A stretch of DNA of 9,344 nt, from assembly GCA_024405255.1 (NCBI GenBank), contig JAKSOY010000177.1, positions 1 through 9,344 on the forward strand, written 5' to 3'. Made by a program: the position numbers and the translations under genes. The notes below the pieces were generated by a model that ran no database searches, had not been told where the DNA came from, and saw only the letters and a program-made list of their open reading frames with translations. The stretch is from Kiritimatiellia bacterium (GTDB lineage Bacteria > Verrucomicrobiota > Kiritimatiellia > RFP12 > UBA1067). Shown one piece after another: positions 1 through 7,547 of the stretch. Numbering within the stretch: the first letter of the stretch is position 1; the number at the start of each line of letters is the position of its first letter.

Positions 1-2
1 TG

Positions 3-128
3 GAGGCGGCGCTCGCGCTGCGGCTCGACCCGGACTGCGTCCCCGCGCTCGCGGATCCCGCGGCGGTGCGCACGGAGAGGACGCCGCCGCGGCTCCTCGG
101 CTGGTTGCGACGACGACGGTCGGCGTAA
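3..128 (+). CDS. C-terminal end of an unidentified protein, possibly TPR-like (partial)
   Basis: Reading from base 3, 41 codons stay open to a TAA at 126-128; the gene begins left of the window. Nearly every codon ends in G or C, as in a GC-rich coding frame. The encoded tail begins EAALALRLDPDCVPALA, which has the small/large residue rhythm and LDPD turn of a tetratricopeptide repeat helix pair. It ends in a basic tail, GWLRRRRSA. The TPR reading is an inference from one motif. The other two plus frames are also open here but give Arg/Gly/Pro-rich peptides typical of shadow frames. The gene would be convergent with the large minus-strand operon. A TPR-containing regulatory or envelope protein is possible, but the fragment is too short to name. 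Confidence 0.45.
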   Translation, partial: EAALALRLDPDCVPALADPAAVRTERTPPRLLGWLRRRRSA

Positions 129-446
129 ATTTTCGCGCAACGCTTTTTCGGAAGGTGGTGTCAGGAGGCGGATGGTTTGATTTCAATGCGGAACATCATC
201 GGCGGAGCGGCGTTGACGCGGCCGGGAGGCTTGTGGGACGCATGCGGCACGAACCCGGGCCCGGCGTGAAGAAAAGGGATGCCGCCCAAACACAGACCGA
301 GGCGGCGAACAACACCCCAGGATCGCCTGCGGCTCGCACGACGTCGACACGGCGATCCGCCCCGTCATGCCGTTCTGCCCGTCGACCGAAAAACAGCGGG
401 TCGGAAGAAGGCGGAGCGGGTCTGCAAACACCGGGGATAAATGAAC
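129..446. other. Stretch with no supported gene
   Basis: Several frames are open because of high GC. A plus frame starts at a GTG at 155. A second plus frame runs open from 217 to the TGA at 442-444 but has no early start codon. A minus frame covers 183-431 and is in register with the HsdS relic, separated from it by one TAA (447-449). None gives a protein I recognise, none has a convincing Shine-Dalgarno sequence with a usable start, and the encoded peptides are rich in Arg, Ser and Pro. An ATG at 186 preceded by GGAGG-like sequence gives only 27 codons. The stretch may be decayed coding DNA continuing from the adjacent relic. I see no clear terminator after the TAA at 128, only a 3-bp GCG/CGC stem before a T run near 143-147. 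Confidence 0.5.
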
Positions 447-1062
447 TTATGCGGTGCGAATCGATCCAAACTCATGCACGAAGAGCCTCATAATGTCACC
501 ATGTTTTGTTAGCGATAAAAGAGTGAATCTGCTTTTCCTATCTCCGACCTTTTCGTCTGTCAGCCTCGGGAATGACTTATTGCGGACAAGATGCCACCCC
601 TCGGGGATCTGGGGCAGCCTGGGGATTCTGGATGGAACGAGACGACGGTTATTCTCACGCGGAGAGCACAGAGAACGCGGAGACGAGACACCCGCTACGG
701 ACTCTGCGTGAGATATTCCGCGCGTCACGGCGTCGGCGATCACGGTCTGCTTCAGCTCCTTCAGGAGTTTGACCTCCTTCTCCTTCGCCGTCAGCAGCTC
801 GTCGATCTTCCCGCACTTGTCGTCGAGACAAGGGACGTTGAGGGACATTATTCATGACCCTTCCGTCCCTCAAATCGGTCGTCCCAGGAAACCGCGTGGG
901 CGATCTCATCGAACGGAATGCTTGACAATCAGGTTCAACGCACGGATGCAGTTCCTTTGTAAAGTCCGTAGAATAGGTAACCTCCAGGAATTGAAAATTC
1001 CGGTGATCGGCGATGGCGGGACTGATGACGGAGTGATACAGCTTGAATGACGCGCGTGACAT
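447..1062 (-). pseudogene. Decayed type I restriction-modification specificity subunit (HsdS) fragment
   Basis: HsdS proteins carry two target-recognition domains (TRDs) separated by conserved helical spacers and tell a type I restriction enzyme which DNA site to bind. Read on the minus strand, 1062 to about 930 encodes a TRD1-like piece with FKLYHSVISPA and TYSTDFTKEL. In a different frame, 830-714 encodes the hallmark central conserved helix, LDDKCGKIDELL followed by LLKELKQTVIADAVTRG. After a 60-bp interruption the same frame gives PQIPEGWHLVRNKSF and then FTLLSLTKHG, the usual opening of TRD2. Homology stops near 485 and a TAA falls at 447-449. The start of TRD1, nearly all of TRD2 and the final spacer are missing, and at least one frameshift separates TRD1 from the central helix, so no working subunit can be made. 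No hsdM or hsdR lies in the window. The family call rests on the central helix plus the IP.GW and LLS.TK motifs. The exact limits are uncertain. Confidence 0.75.
654..713. repeat. 60-bp repeat element with inverted ends inside the HsdS relic
   Basis: The left end CTCACGCGGAG (654-664) and right end CTCTGCGTGAG (702-712) are inverted copies with one mismatch, which would be a G-T wobble in RNA. Inside the left half are three consecutive 9-bp units: ACGCGGAGA (657-665), GCACAGAGA (666-674) and ACGCGGAGA (675-683). TATT occurs on both sides (650-653 and 714-717) and could be a 4-bp target duplication. The element lies exactly between the HsdS central-helix motif VTRG(I) and the start of TRD2. 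Intact relatives usually have only about ten residues there, so it looks like an insertion. From memory, tracts built on ACGCAGAGA-type units are scattered between genes in various environmental bacteria; I cannot check this here. Confidence 0.6.
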
Positions 1063-1188
1063 TCAATGGATTCCCTTTGACCCAGCTCTGCGGCGCGTTC
1101 GGAGAACGCGCCCTACCAATTTGGGCCTACAGATCAACGGCTCGGCACGCAATTCGTGGACAGCTTTGTTCTAATCTACTGTAATGGT
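1063..1188. other. 3' flank of the operon
   Basis: This spacer separates the stop codon of the giant gene from the HsdS relic. Apart from the palindrome, it holds a short CCAAATTGG-type symmetric sequence next to the hairpin and an A/T-richer segment just after the stop. I see no open frame of useful length, no promoter that I would defend, and no RNA gene. Confidence 0.5.
1092..1112. repeat. Perfect 9-bp-stem palindrome (REP-like), possible transcript 3' end
   Basis: GGCGCGTTC, a GGA loop and GAACGCGCC form a perfect hairpin of nine base pairs with a three-base loop on either strand. It lies about 77 nt past the stop codon of the giant minus-strand gene, so it could stabilise or terminate that operon's transcript. 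No T run follows on the minus strand, so it is not a standard intrinsic terminator. It resembles the REP-type palindromes, read on the other strand as TAGGGCGCGTTC...GAACGCGCC, that I recall as widespread between genes in Verrucomicrobia-like and Kiritimatiellota-like genomes. That recollection is unverified. Confidence 0.6.
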
Positions 1189-4100
1189 TCACTTGCCCAG
1201 CGGTGGGGCGACTTTGAAGGTCTTGGCGCCGAAGGTCTTGTGGAGGACCAGGACCGACAACTCAACTGGATTGGATGTGCTGTCGGAGGTGACGGACGCA
1301 TAGTCGAACACACCTCGACGATCGGTATAGCCGTCCTTGTGGAACACCGCATCCGCCCCGGCGGCACGCGCGTAGGCCTTGACGTAGGCACCTGGAACGG
1401 GCTTTCCATCCGGACCCTTCACGCGCACCTGGCCGAACTCCTTCACCACCTGGACCTCAAGTTCACACGCGGAAACTTCAAGCCGCGTGTTCGCACGCCC
1501 GTCCGCCCCGGTCGCCTCGAGGACGAAGTTCTTCTGGGCAAACGCACGCGGCAGTTCGACGCGCGCGGTCCCATCCGAAGCGAGGCTCACCGTCTGCTGC
1601 CAAGCCGGCTTCAAGCAGGTGATTCCCTCCACCGAACCATCCGTTGCAAAGGGACGCGTCGTGAAGAGGATTTCCACGTCAATCGGGAACGCCCGAAGCG
1701 TGCAGGCGTTCAGCGCCCGACCCGAGACCGTGAAGGTGGGTGCGGTCCCCTTTTCGTGCGGCACTTCGGCCAATGCGAGCGCCGGTGCCTCCGCCGCCGC
1801 GTCATGCGTCGCCGGACCCTTCCCAAGCACCTCTTCCGCCTGTTCCCTGAGATCGCGGAATCGAGTACGCCAAATCGGCGAAGGCACCCCTTGATAGGTC
1901 TCGGCCACCTTGAGGGCGACGGCCATGTCTCCATCGACAAACGCGAAATACGCCCGCAAGTAGTCCCGCTGCATTGCCAAACCTTCACTCGCCACATTTC
2001 CTAGGACCGGCTCCACCACCTTGCGTGCCTCGTCGAAACGATCCTGCGCCAGCAGATACACGGCCGCGAGCAGCCGATCCTTCACGGAGAGCACCGGCTT
2101 CGCGGCCAGCACGTCGAGGAACTCACGATACGTCTTCGCCAAGGCGGCATTGGCGATCTTTCGACGCCCCGCCAGCGGATGGACGCGCGCGTTGACGAGC
2201 GGCCAGTATTCGCGATGTTCGAAAAGGTCCGTCTCTTCCGGATCGATCGTCACCAACGTCGACTTGAAGTACGGACCAAGCTTCTGCGCGGCACGCTTCC
2301 GAACGGCCCGATCGGCGAAAATCTGCGCCAGACGCCCCGCGTCCGCAGGATCCGTGTGGACAAGAACAGAACTCCAAAGCGCCTGTGAGAAGACACCCCG
2401 CGCATCCAGAACCGCAAACACCTGGCGCATGAACGACTTCTCGGCGAGGCGCCAGCCAATCAGCGCGAGATCGACTTCCGGCGCCGCCAGATTCCCCGTG
2501 CGAAGGAACTCAAGCACCTGCTCGTTCGTCCCCTGCTGCGCAAGATAGAACCAACTCGTCGTATCAAGCTTGGACGACTTTGCGACAACCGGACACGTGA
2601 ACGGTGCCGCACGACCGACGAGCCGTCCCTGTTCCGTCACGGTTGCGGGGTAGAGCGCACCGACACCCGGTTCCGCCTTCGGGAAGTAGAATTCCATTTC
2701 AACGCAGGCAACAGCAAAGGGTTCGATCTCGACTGTTTGCGTCTCGCGGGCCTGCGCCGATGCGAGCGGCAACGCGCCTTCCGGGATCTGCACAAACAGA
2801 TCGAGTCGGCGCTTCGCATCGGTCGGGTTCGAAATCACCGTCAGAAGCGAATAGACGCGTCCCTGGACAAATTCGTTCGTCACGACAATCGGGATTGAGG
2901 CCTCCTCCTTTTTCTGCTGTGTCGCAGGAACATCGTAGAACCGCTGGACGACACTCACCCCCGCCGCCGCGGGAACCGTCCCCTCAACCATCCGTTTCGT
3001 CTGCGAAAAGACGAGCGCACCGCCCTTCCCCTCGACGAACGGCAGATCCAGCACGGCAAGCGCCGCCATCTTCTCGGCAAAAGACCCGTTCGCCCAAATG
3101 ACATTTGTCGAGAGGAATTTCTTCTCGCTTCCCGCAGCAACTGCCACGGCATAATCACGCCAGAAGGCATTCGCGGTGATCGCCTGCGACGAGATGTCTG
3201 CGTGACGCTGTTTCCAGCCATGCGTCTCGACCCATTCTTTCGTCCGCTCCGGCGGCTGGTAGAGGCGACGCGCGTTCTGCCGCCGCCGCATCAGTTCCGC
3301 TTGACGAAGACGTTCCATATCTACGGAATCCGAAACCGGGATGATGGCGGAATTGACCGTTTGGGGAAGCTGGTCCTCGGTCTTTTCCTCGTCCTTCTGA
3401 TTCTGCCCCCAGGCAATCGTAAACCGACGGTCAACTTCCGCCGGAGGCGCAGGATGCGCAGCACAGTAATCGGTCAAGTTCCGAGCCAGCGCGTGTGCCG
3501 TGGCGGGACTGCGACGGGCGAGCAGCACCTGTTCGAACACATTCAGACACTGATAGGCACCCGGCTTCGCATAGTCGGCGAGATCATCCCCCAGCAGCCA
3601 ATGGTCGAGGAACTGCTTGAACGGCTTGTGGACAAGATTGGGCGCCACAACCGCCTGGAAGAACGCGGGATCTTTTTCGTGAAGGAAGAAGTCGAGTTCG
3701 TGACAGGCGTGCCGTCCGTAAAGGTCGCGCTTTTCGGCGGCCGAGAAGGTCGGCCATTTCCGGACAAAAGCGAATTCGTCAAAGGCCTCGTCTCGGTTCG
3801 TTTGTCCAAGGGCGTTCAAAAGGTCGGCCACGGTCGCGAGCGACGAATAGACAACCCGTCCAGTTTCCGTCGCGGTCCCGTTCTCCTTTTTCACCTGGGC
3901 CTCACACGTCGCAGTCCGCGCGAGTTCCGTCACCTGCGACGGATCAAGGTGCGAGGCCAAACGCAGATCTCGCGGTTCAAAGGACTGTGCCTCCGCAAAA
4001 AGGCGCACTTCATCGCATGTCTCCCCGTCTGTCGCGAACACGTACAGAACGTCATACGCCGACGAAGGAAGCTTGAATTCGACGTTCCCCTCTTGATCGG

Positions 4101-7100
4101 GATGAAGATTGGAATACAACCGTGCCGGCGACGGGAGAAAATCATAACAGGGCGTTGCCGCCATCAGCGTCTCCGCCTTCCGGGCCCCTTCACCGCCAAA
4201 GGGGACACCGGCTGCCGCATCGACGGAACGGCAAGCTGCCGATTCAGCCTGCACCGGCCCGTGACGCTCCTGTGACGCGGATGTCGATGTCACATTCACC
4301 TGCCAGGGGTTCAAAAGCAAGGACGGCCGGGCCAGCATCACACCGGGTCTCTGCGGTTGATTGCGGCGATCAAGAACATACCGCAAGCGATCGCTGAGCT
4401 GTTGGCCGGGCAGGTAGGTCGTTGCTAAAATCGGACAGGAAAACTCTTCGGGATCATCGCGCACGGGCGGTTCTGCGAACATCTTAAACGGATTTTCCTG
4501 TTCACCGGCGAACCGCGCCGCATAGAGATGAAGACGCGTGGCCGGCGTGACGTTCACAAGGCGCGCACGCAGAACACCGTCCTCGACCTTCGCCGTCGCA
4601 AGGCGAAGCGGCGCCGGCGTGACCTTGTTCTCAAACATGCGGACCCGTCCGGCAATCACACCCGACTCGGGGCACCGCCCCTGCGTCTTTGTCACCTTGA
4701 TCTCAAAAGAGCCCAAATTCGTTTCCATCGGAAGTTCAAGACGATAGTCACCTGCAGGGAGAGGTGCCACGTGCAGGACCCCATCTTGATAGGAAAGAGA
4801 CGAAAAATAACTTTCCTGAAGGACGGAATTCTTTCCAAGCGAGTAGAGTCCAACACACGCGGCAAGATCCCCCGCCCCGGGCCACGCCCCCGCGAGAAGA
4901 TCACGCAGCGGAAGGTCGATGGATTCCCCTTCCGCAATCGTTCTGTTGGGTAACCTTCTTTCACTCAAGAGGCGGATGAGCTGCCATTTTTTCGTTGCGC
5001 GACCTGTCGCCGTGAGGTTTCGGATGTCGTCAAGGGAACCCAGCGAGATGACGCCGCGGCCATCGGCCTGAAGCATTTTCTTCGACTTGTTCTGCGCGCC
5101 AAAAGCCCTGTGCTCGAATTCGAAGGCGACGACGCGTGCCGGCAGGGCTTCACCCGTCCGTCCACGCAATTCGAGCGAGTATCCCCTCGCATCACGACGA
5201 AGGAACATCTGCTCGACAATGTCGTTGTCCAAAACGCCATTGACGCCTCCCTCACCCACACCAATCAAGGTGGATTGCGCAATCGGGCAGTCCTTATCGC
5301 GTACCACCTCGTGGACTGTACCGGAAAACGTGGCCAAACACCAGGCGAACCGATCAGGAACCGTAAACGTCGCCGCATAGTCCTCGTGGTCCGAGAGGAC
5401 AATATTCTCTCGCGTGTGAACGATCTTGTTGCCGTCAACCGTGTGAAACTCGAGTTTGAGGCAAGGATTCTTGATGAGAGACAAGGGGGCCGCACGCCCC
5501 GCGACGTTAAGCACGAGACGGAACAACGCCGTTGCACGCGTACCCGCCACGAGCGACTCGACCGGTAAAGCGTCATCGACGAACAGTTGATAACGTTCCG
5601 GCTCGTGACGGAAGCTGATGACGTCGGCCAGACGGCCGGCCTGCACGACCGCCGTCTTCACTTTCGCCTCGCCGTCATCGGACTCAGTCGAGGACGCTGC
5701 TGAAGAACCAGTGCCTTCTCCCTTTCCATTGGACACGGCATCAGGCGACGCAAAAGGCACGGCGATTTCACCTTTTTCATTGGAAGTGAAAATCGTCCCG
5801 TCAAGGGCCAGACGGGTTCCCTTCACGACCTGTCCCTCCTCATCAAGCGCGCGGAACAGGTAACCACCCGCATCATGCGTCTGTACGAGTCGCACGCGTC
5901 CTTTGCGGACAACGGCGCGACTGGCAACACCGCCACCGGAACATTCAATCACATAGAGACCCGGCAGGGCGAGTTCCGGAAAATCGAGATGTTCGGTGTG
6001 ACGGGCAAACGGCGTAAGACGCGAGTAGTCGAACGTACGCACGACATTCGGCACGCAGGCCTCGAGATTGATGTCAGACGGCATCTCGTTACCGTATTTC
6101 CGGCAGGCGGCAAAAGCGTCCATTTCGTAGATCGCCACCTGAAGCTTTTTCACGTTCTTGACTTCGAGGTCAAGCACCACCGCGTCATTTGCCGCAAACA
6201 CACGCGGATTCGTCTTGGACCATTCAAGGTCTACACGTTCGCGCAAAGCCTTGAACGCCGCCTCGCTCAGACACTTCACGTTCACCTGGTCAACGGGCTT
6301 GCCGATCAGGAGATCCGTCTCGGCGCTCACGCGGTCGAGGAGGTCGTTCGGCAGCCATTCGCCGAAGAGACGATGCAGATTCTTCCCTTTGCGGCGAAAG
6401 GCCGCCAGATAGTCCTCAATCAGCGCCGTACCGTGCGGCACGTGCCGGAGAACGGCGGCGGCATTGTTGTACGCCGAAGACGACACGCTCTCCGGAGCGC
6501 CCGCACGCATGCCGCGTCCCGCCTTTACGTACTCGAGAAACAGGTCCTCGTCCGAATAGTCGCCTTGTGCGCGAGCCAAGTCGAGCAGATTGTGGCGCGC
6601 GAGATGGCGCAAGTCATGTCGCGCCGCAGGAAGTGTGCGCGCAAACGCCAGGATCCGTTCAAGCCAGGCCCGTTTGACGCGCGGATCGTCCGTATCGTCG
6701 TCGGCGCCGGGCGCCAACCGCGACAGCATCTCGTTGATGAACGCCGAATTCTTTCGGACATCCTTCTCGTGGCCTTCGAAGGTTCTCGCCAACGCCTCAA
6801 GCTGTGTTCGTGTGAGCGTTTTAAAGGCCGCCGAATCGGAAAAGACGTGACGCGGATTGTCGTCGGACAGATAGGCGAGCACGGCGTCAAAAAATCCGGG
6901 CGTATCCGGCAGAAGAAATTCAGCGTCCGGATCGAAACTGAAATGAGGATCCCGACAAACCTCGTCGTTGCGAAAGGCCAGGAAGGCGAATTCCGGCCTC
7001 AGCGACGAAGTACGCCTTCCGCCTGCCTGCCAAAAGGCCGCAAAGGAAACGTCGGCGGGATCGAGCACGGATGGATACGTGTTCGGTGCAGGCTCGTCTG

Positions 7101-7515
7101 GACGAGACTGAACAACGGGCTCCACCCCCATGCGACGGCAGGCCCGCTCAAGCTGCAGCGCGGCTTGCGCCTCGGCTCCGTTCCCCTTCGCCACAGCTTC
7201 GTCCCAAGCAAGGAAATCCTGCCGGTCGCGCAGTCCCTTCAGGTTTTCCGTCAAGGACTGCGCGCCCTGGACATTTTCCCATGCCGTGAGCAGCCTGTCG
7301 GCCTCCGCGAGACGACCGTCGTTCTGGGCCGTCAGGATCGAATAGGCAAACCATGGTCGAGTGTTCGGACGCAATGCCTCCACCACCGCCGCACGATTTG
7401 TCGAAAAGGCGTATGCTTCGGCGAAGTCGAGATCGGCCAACCCCGCCAGATCAAACGCCAACACCCCTCCCGAAAACGACCCCAGTGCCACACAGGCCAA
7501 CACGCAACGTTTCAT
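1189..7515 (-). CDS. Giant secreted alpha-2-macroglobulin-like protein lacking a thioester
   Basis: This 2108-residue protein starts with a signal peptide (MKRCVLACVALGSFSGGVLA, likely cut after residue 20), so it is exported to the periplasm or beyond. Residues about 22-425 look helical. About 430-545 resemble a macroglobulin MG2-type sandwich, including the strand PGLYVIECSGG. About 546-760 continue with MG-like domains, and about 1130-1170 (NLHPDQEGNVEFKLPSS) match the MG strand pattern near the core of the family. Helical blocks follow at about 1225-1352 and 1650-1900; the last contains TPR-like pairs (LLAAVYLLAQDRFDEARKVV). The C-terminus, about 2010-2100, is a beta domain with GPDGKPVPGAYVKAYAR and YTDRRGVFDYAS, a signature I associate with very large uncharacterised proteins of Planctomycetes, Bacteroidetes and relatives. 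There is no C-x-E-Q thioester, so covalent trapping of proteases as in classical A2M is unlikely. The start is fixed by a good ribosome binding site and the signal peptide. It follows the fucosidase gene by 32 nt and is probably co-transcribed with it. The molecular function is unknown; envelope structure, protease control or glycan-related binding are all possible. Confidence 0.8.
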   Translation of the reverse strand: MKRCVLACVALGSFSGGVLAFDLAGLADLDFAEAYAFSTNRAAVVEALRPNTRPWFAYSILTAQNDGRLAEADRLLTAWENVQGAQSLTENLKGLRDRQDFLAWDEAVAKGNGAEAQAALQLERACRRMGVEPVVQSRPDEPAPNTYPSVLDPADVSFAAFWQAGGRRTSSLRPEFAFLAFRNDEVCRDPHFSFDPDAEFLLPDTPGFFDAVLAYLSDDNPRHVFSDSAAFKTLTRTQLEALARTFEGHEKDVRKNSAFINEMLSRLAPGADDDTDDPRVKRAWLERILAFARTLPAARHDLRHLARHNLLDLARAQGDYSDEDLFLEYVKAGRGMRAGAPESVSSSAYNNAAAVLRHVPHGTALIEDYLAAFRRKGKNLHRLFGEWLPNDLLDRVSAETDLLIGKPVDQVNVKCLSEAAFKALRERVDLEWSKTNPRVFAANDAVVLDLEVKNVKKLQVAIYEMDAFAACRKYGNEMPSDINLEACVPNVVRTFDYSRLTPFARHTEHLDFPELALPGLYVIECSGGGVASRAVVRKGRVRLVQTHDAGGYLFRALDEEGQVVKGTRLALDGTIFTSNEKGEIAVPFASPDAVSNGKGEGTGSSAASSTESDDGEAKVKTAVVQAGRLADVISFRHEPERYQLFVDDALPVESLVAGTRATALFRLVLNVAGRAAPLSLIKNPCLKLEFHTVDGNKIVHTRENIVLSDHEDYAATFTVPDRFAWCLATFSGTVHEVVRDKDCPIAQSTLIGVGEGGVNGVLDNDIVEQMFLRRDARGYSLELRGRTGEALPARVVAFEFEHRAFGAQNKSKKMLQADGRGVISLGSLDDIRNLTATGRATKKWQLIRLLSERRLPNRTIAEGESIDLPLRDLLAGAWPGAGDLAACVGLYSLGKNSVLQESYFSSLSYQDGVLHVAPLPAGDYRLELPMETNLGSFEIKVTKTQGRCPESGVIAGRVRMFENKVTPAPLRLATAKVEDGVLRARLVNVTPATRLHLYAARFAGEQENPFKMFAEPPVRDDPEEFSCPILATTYLPGQQLSDRLRYVLDRRNQPQRPGVMLARPSLLLNPWQVNVTSTSASQERHGPVQAESAACRSVDAAAGVPFGGEGARKAETLMAATPCYDFLPSPARLYSNLHPDQEGNVEFKLPSSAYDVLYVFATDGETCDEVRLFAEAQSFEPRDLRLASHLDPSQVTELARTATCEAQVKKENGTATETGRVVYSSLATVADLLNALGQTNRDEAFDEFAFVRKWPTFSAAEKRDLYGRHACHELDFFLHEKDPAFFQAVVAPNLVHKPFKQFLDHWLLGDDLADYAKPGAYQCLNVFEQVLLARRSPATAHALARNLTDYCAAHPAPPAEVDRRFTIAWGQNQKDEEKTEDQLPQTVNSAIIPVSDSVDMERLRQAELMRRRQNARRLYQPPERTKEWVETHGWKQRHADISSQAITANAFWRDYAVAVAAGSEKKFLSTNVIWANGSFAEKMAALAVLDLPFVEGKGGALVFSQTKRMVEGTVPAAAGVSVVQRFYDVPATQQKKEEASIPIVVTNEFVQGRVYSLLTVISNPTDAKRRLDLFVQIPEGALPLASAQARETQTVEIEPFAVACVEMEFYFPKAEPGVGALYPATVTEQGRLVGRAAPFTCPVVAKSSKLDTTSWFYLAQQGTNEQVLEFLRTGNLAAPEVDLALIGWRLAEKSFMRQVFAVLDARGVFSQALWSSVLVHTDPADAGRLAQIFADRAVRKRAAQKLGPYFKSTLVTIDPEETDLFEHREYWPLVNARVHPLAGRRKIANAALAKTYREFLDVLAAKPVLSVKDRLLAAVYLLAQDRFDEARKVVEPVLGNVASEGLAMQRDYLRAYFAFVDGDMAVALKVAETYQGVPSPIWRTRFRDLREQAEEVLGKGPATHDAAAEAPALALAEVPHEKGTAPTFTVSGRALNACTLRAFPIDVEILFTTRPFATDGSVEGITCLKPAWQQTVSLASDGTARVELPRAFAQKNFVLEATGADGRANTRLEVSACELEVQVVKEFGQVRVKGPDGKPVPGAYVKAYARAAGADAVFHKDGYTDRRGVFDYASVTSDSTSNPVELSVLVLHKTFGAKTFKVAPPLGK
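5662..5742 (-). other. Low-complexity Ser/Gly/acidic linker in the giant protein
   Basis: Residues about 592-618 read as a flexible run rich in Ser, Gly, Glu and Asp (for example GEGTGSSAASSTESDDGEAK). It interrupts an MG-like domain just after the strand KGEIAVPF and before AVVQAGRLADVISF. It is most simply a disordered loop inserted between two beta strands. By analogy with A2M it could be an exposed, protease-accessible bait-like loop, but its position does not match the classical bait region, so that is speculation. Confidence 0.55.
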
Positions 7516-7520
7516 TTGAA

Positions 7521-7527
7521 CCTCCCC
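7521..7527 (-). promoter_or_regulatory. Shine-Dalgarno sequence of the giant gene
   Basis: On the minus strand GGGGAGG lies five bases before the ATG at 7515-7513. It is a strong anti-16S match and decides the start. It sits in the 32-nt gap after the fucosidase stop, which leaves no obvious room for a separate promoter and supports co-transcription. Confidence 0.8.
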
Positions 7528-7547
7528 ATCCGTTGGACGAGCTGAAA

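Noticed and set aside
131..147. Possible intrinsic terminator after the left-edge gene
   Set aside because: The stem (GCG/CGC) is only three base pairs before a short T run, too weak to support.
183..431. A minus-strand frame in register with the HsdS relic after one TAA
   Set aside because: It shows no TRD2 features, and open frames of this length are expected by chance at this GC content. It could be extended decay, but nothing proves it.
1156..2004. A 282-codon plus-strand frame opposite the end of the giant gene
   Set aside because: It lies almost wholly antisense to conserved C-terminal sequence, with Arg-rich composition and no motif.
3202..4275. A 357-codon plus-strand frame opposite the middle of the giant gene
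   Set aside because: It is antisense to helical and MG-like regions that match the family, and its own sequence is Arg-rich with no domain.
7490..7515. Lipoprotein signal in the giant protein (Cys at residue 8)
   Set aside because: The Cys lies before the hydrophobic core, and the residues before it do not make a good lipobox. A signal peptidase I site after residue 20 fits better.
5875..7545. A 556-codon open frame on the plus strand opposite the start of the giant gene
   Set aside because: It is antisense to a gene with a signal peptide, ribosome binding site and recognisable family features. Its product is rich in Arg, His and Val with no domain. Long antisense frames are common opposite GC-rich genes.
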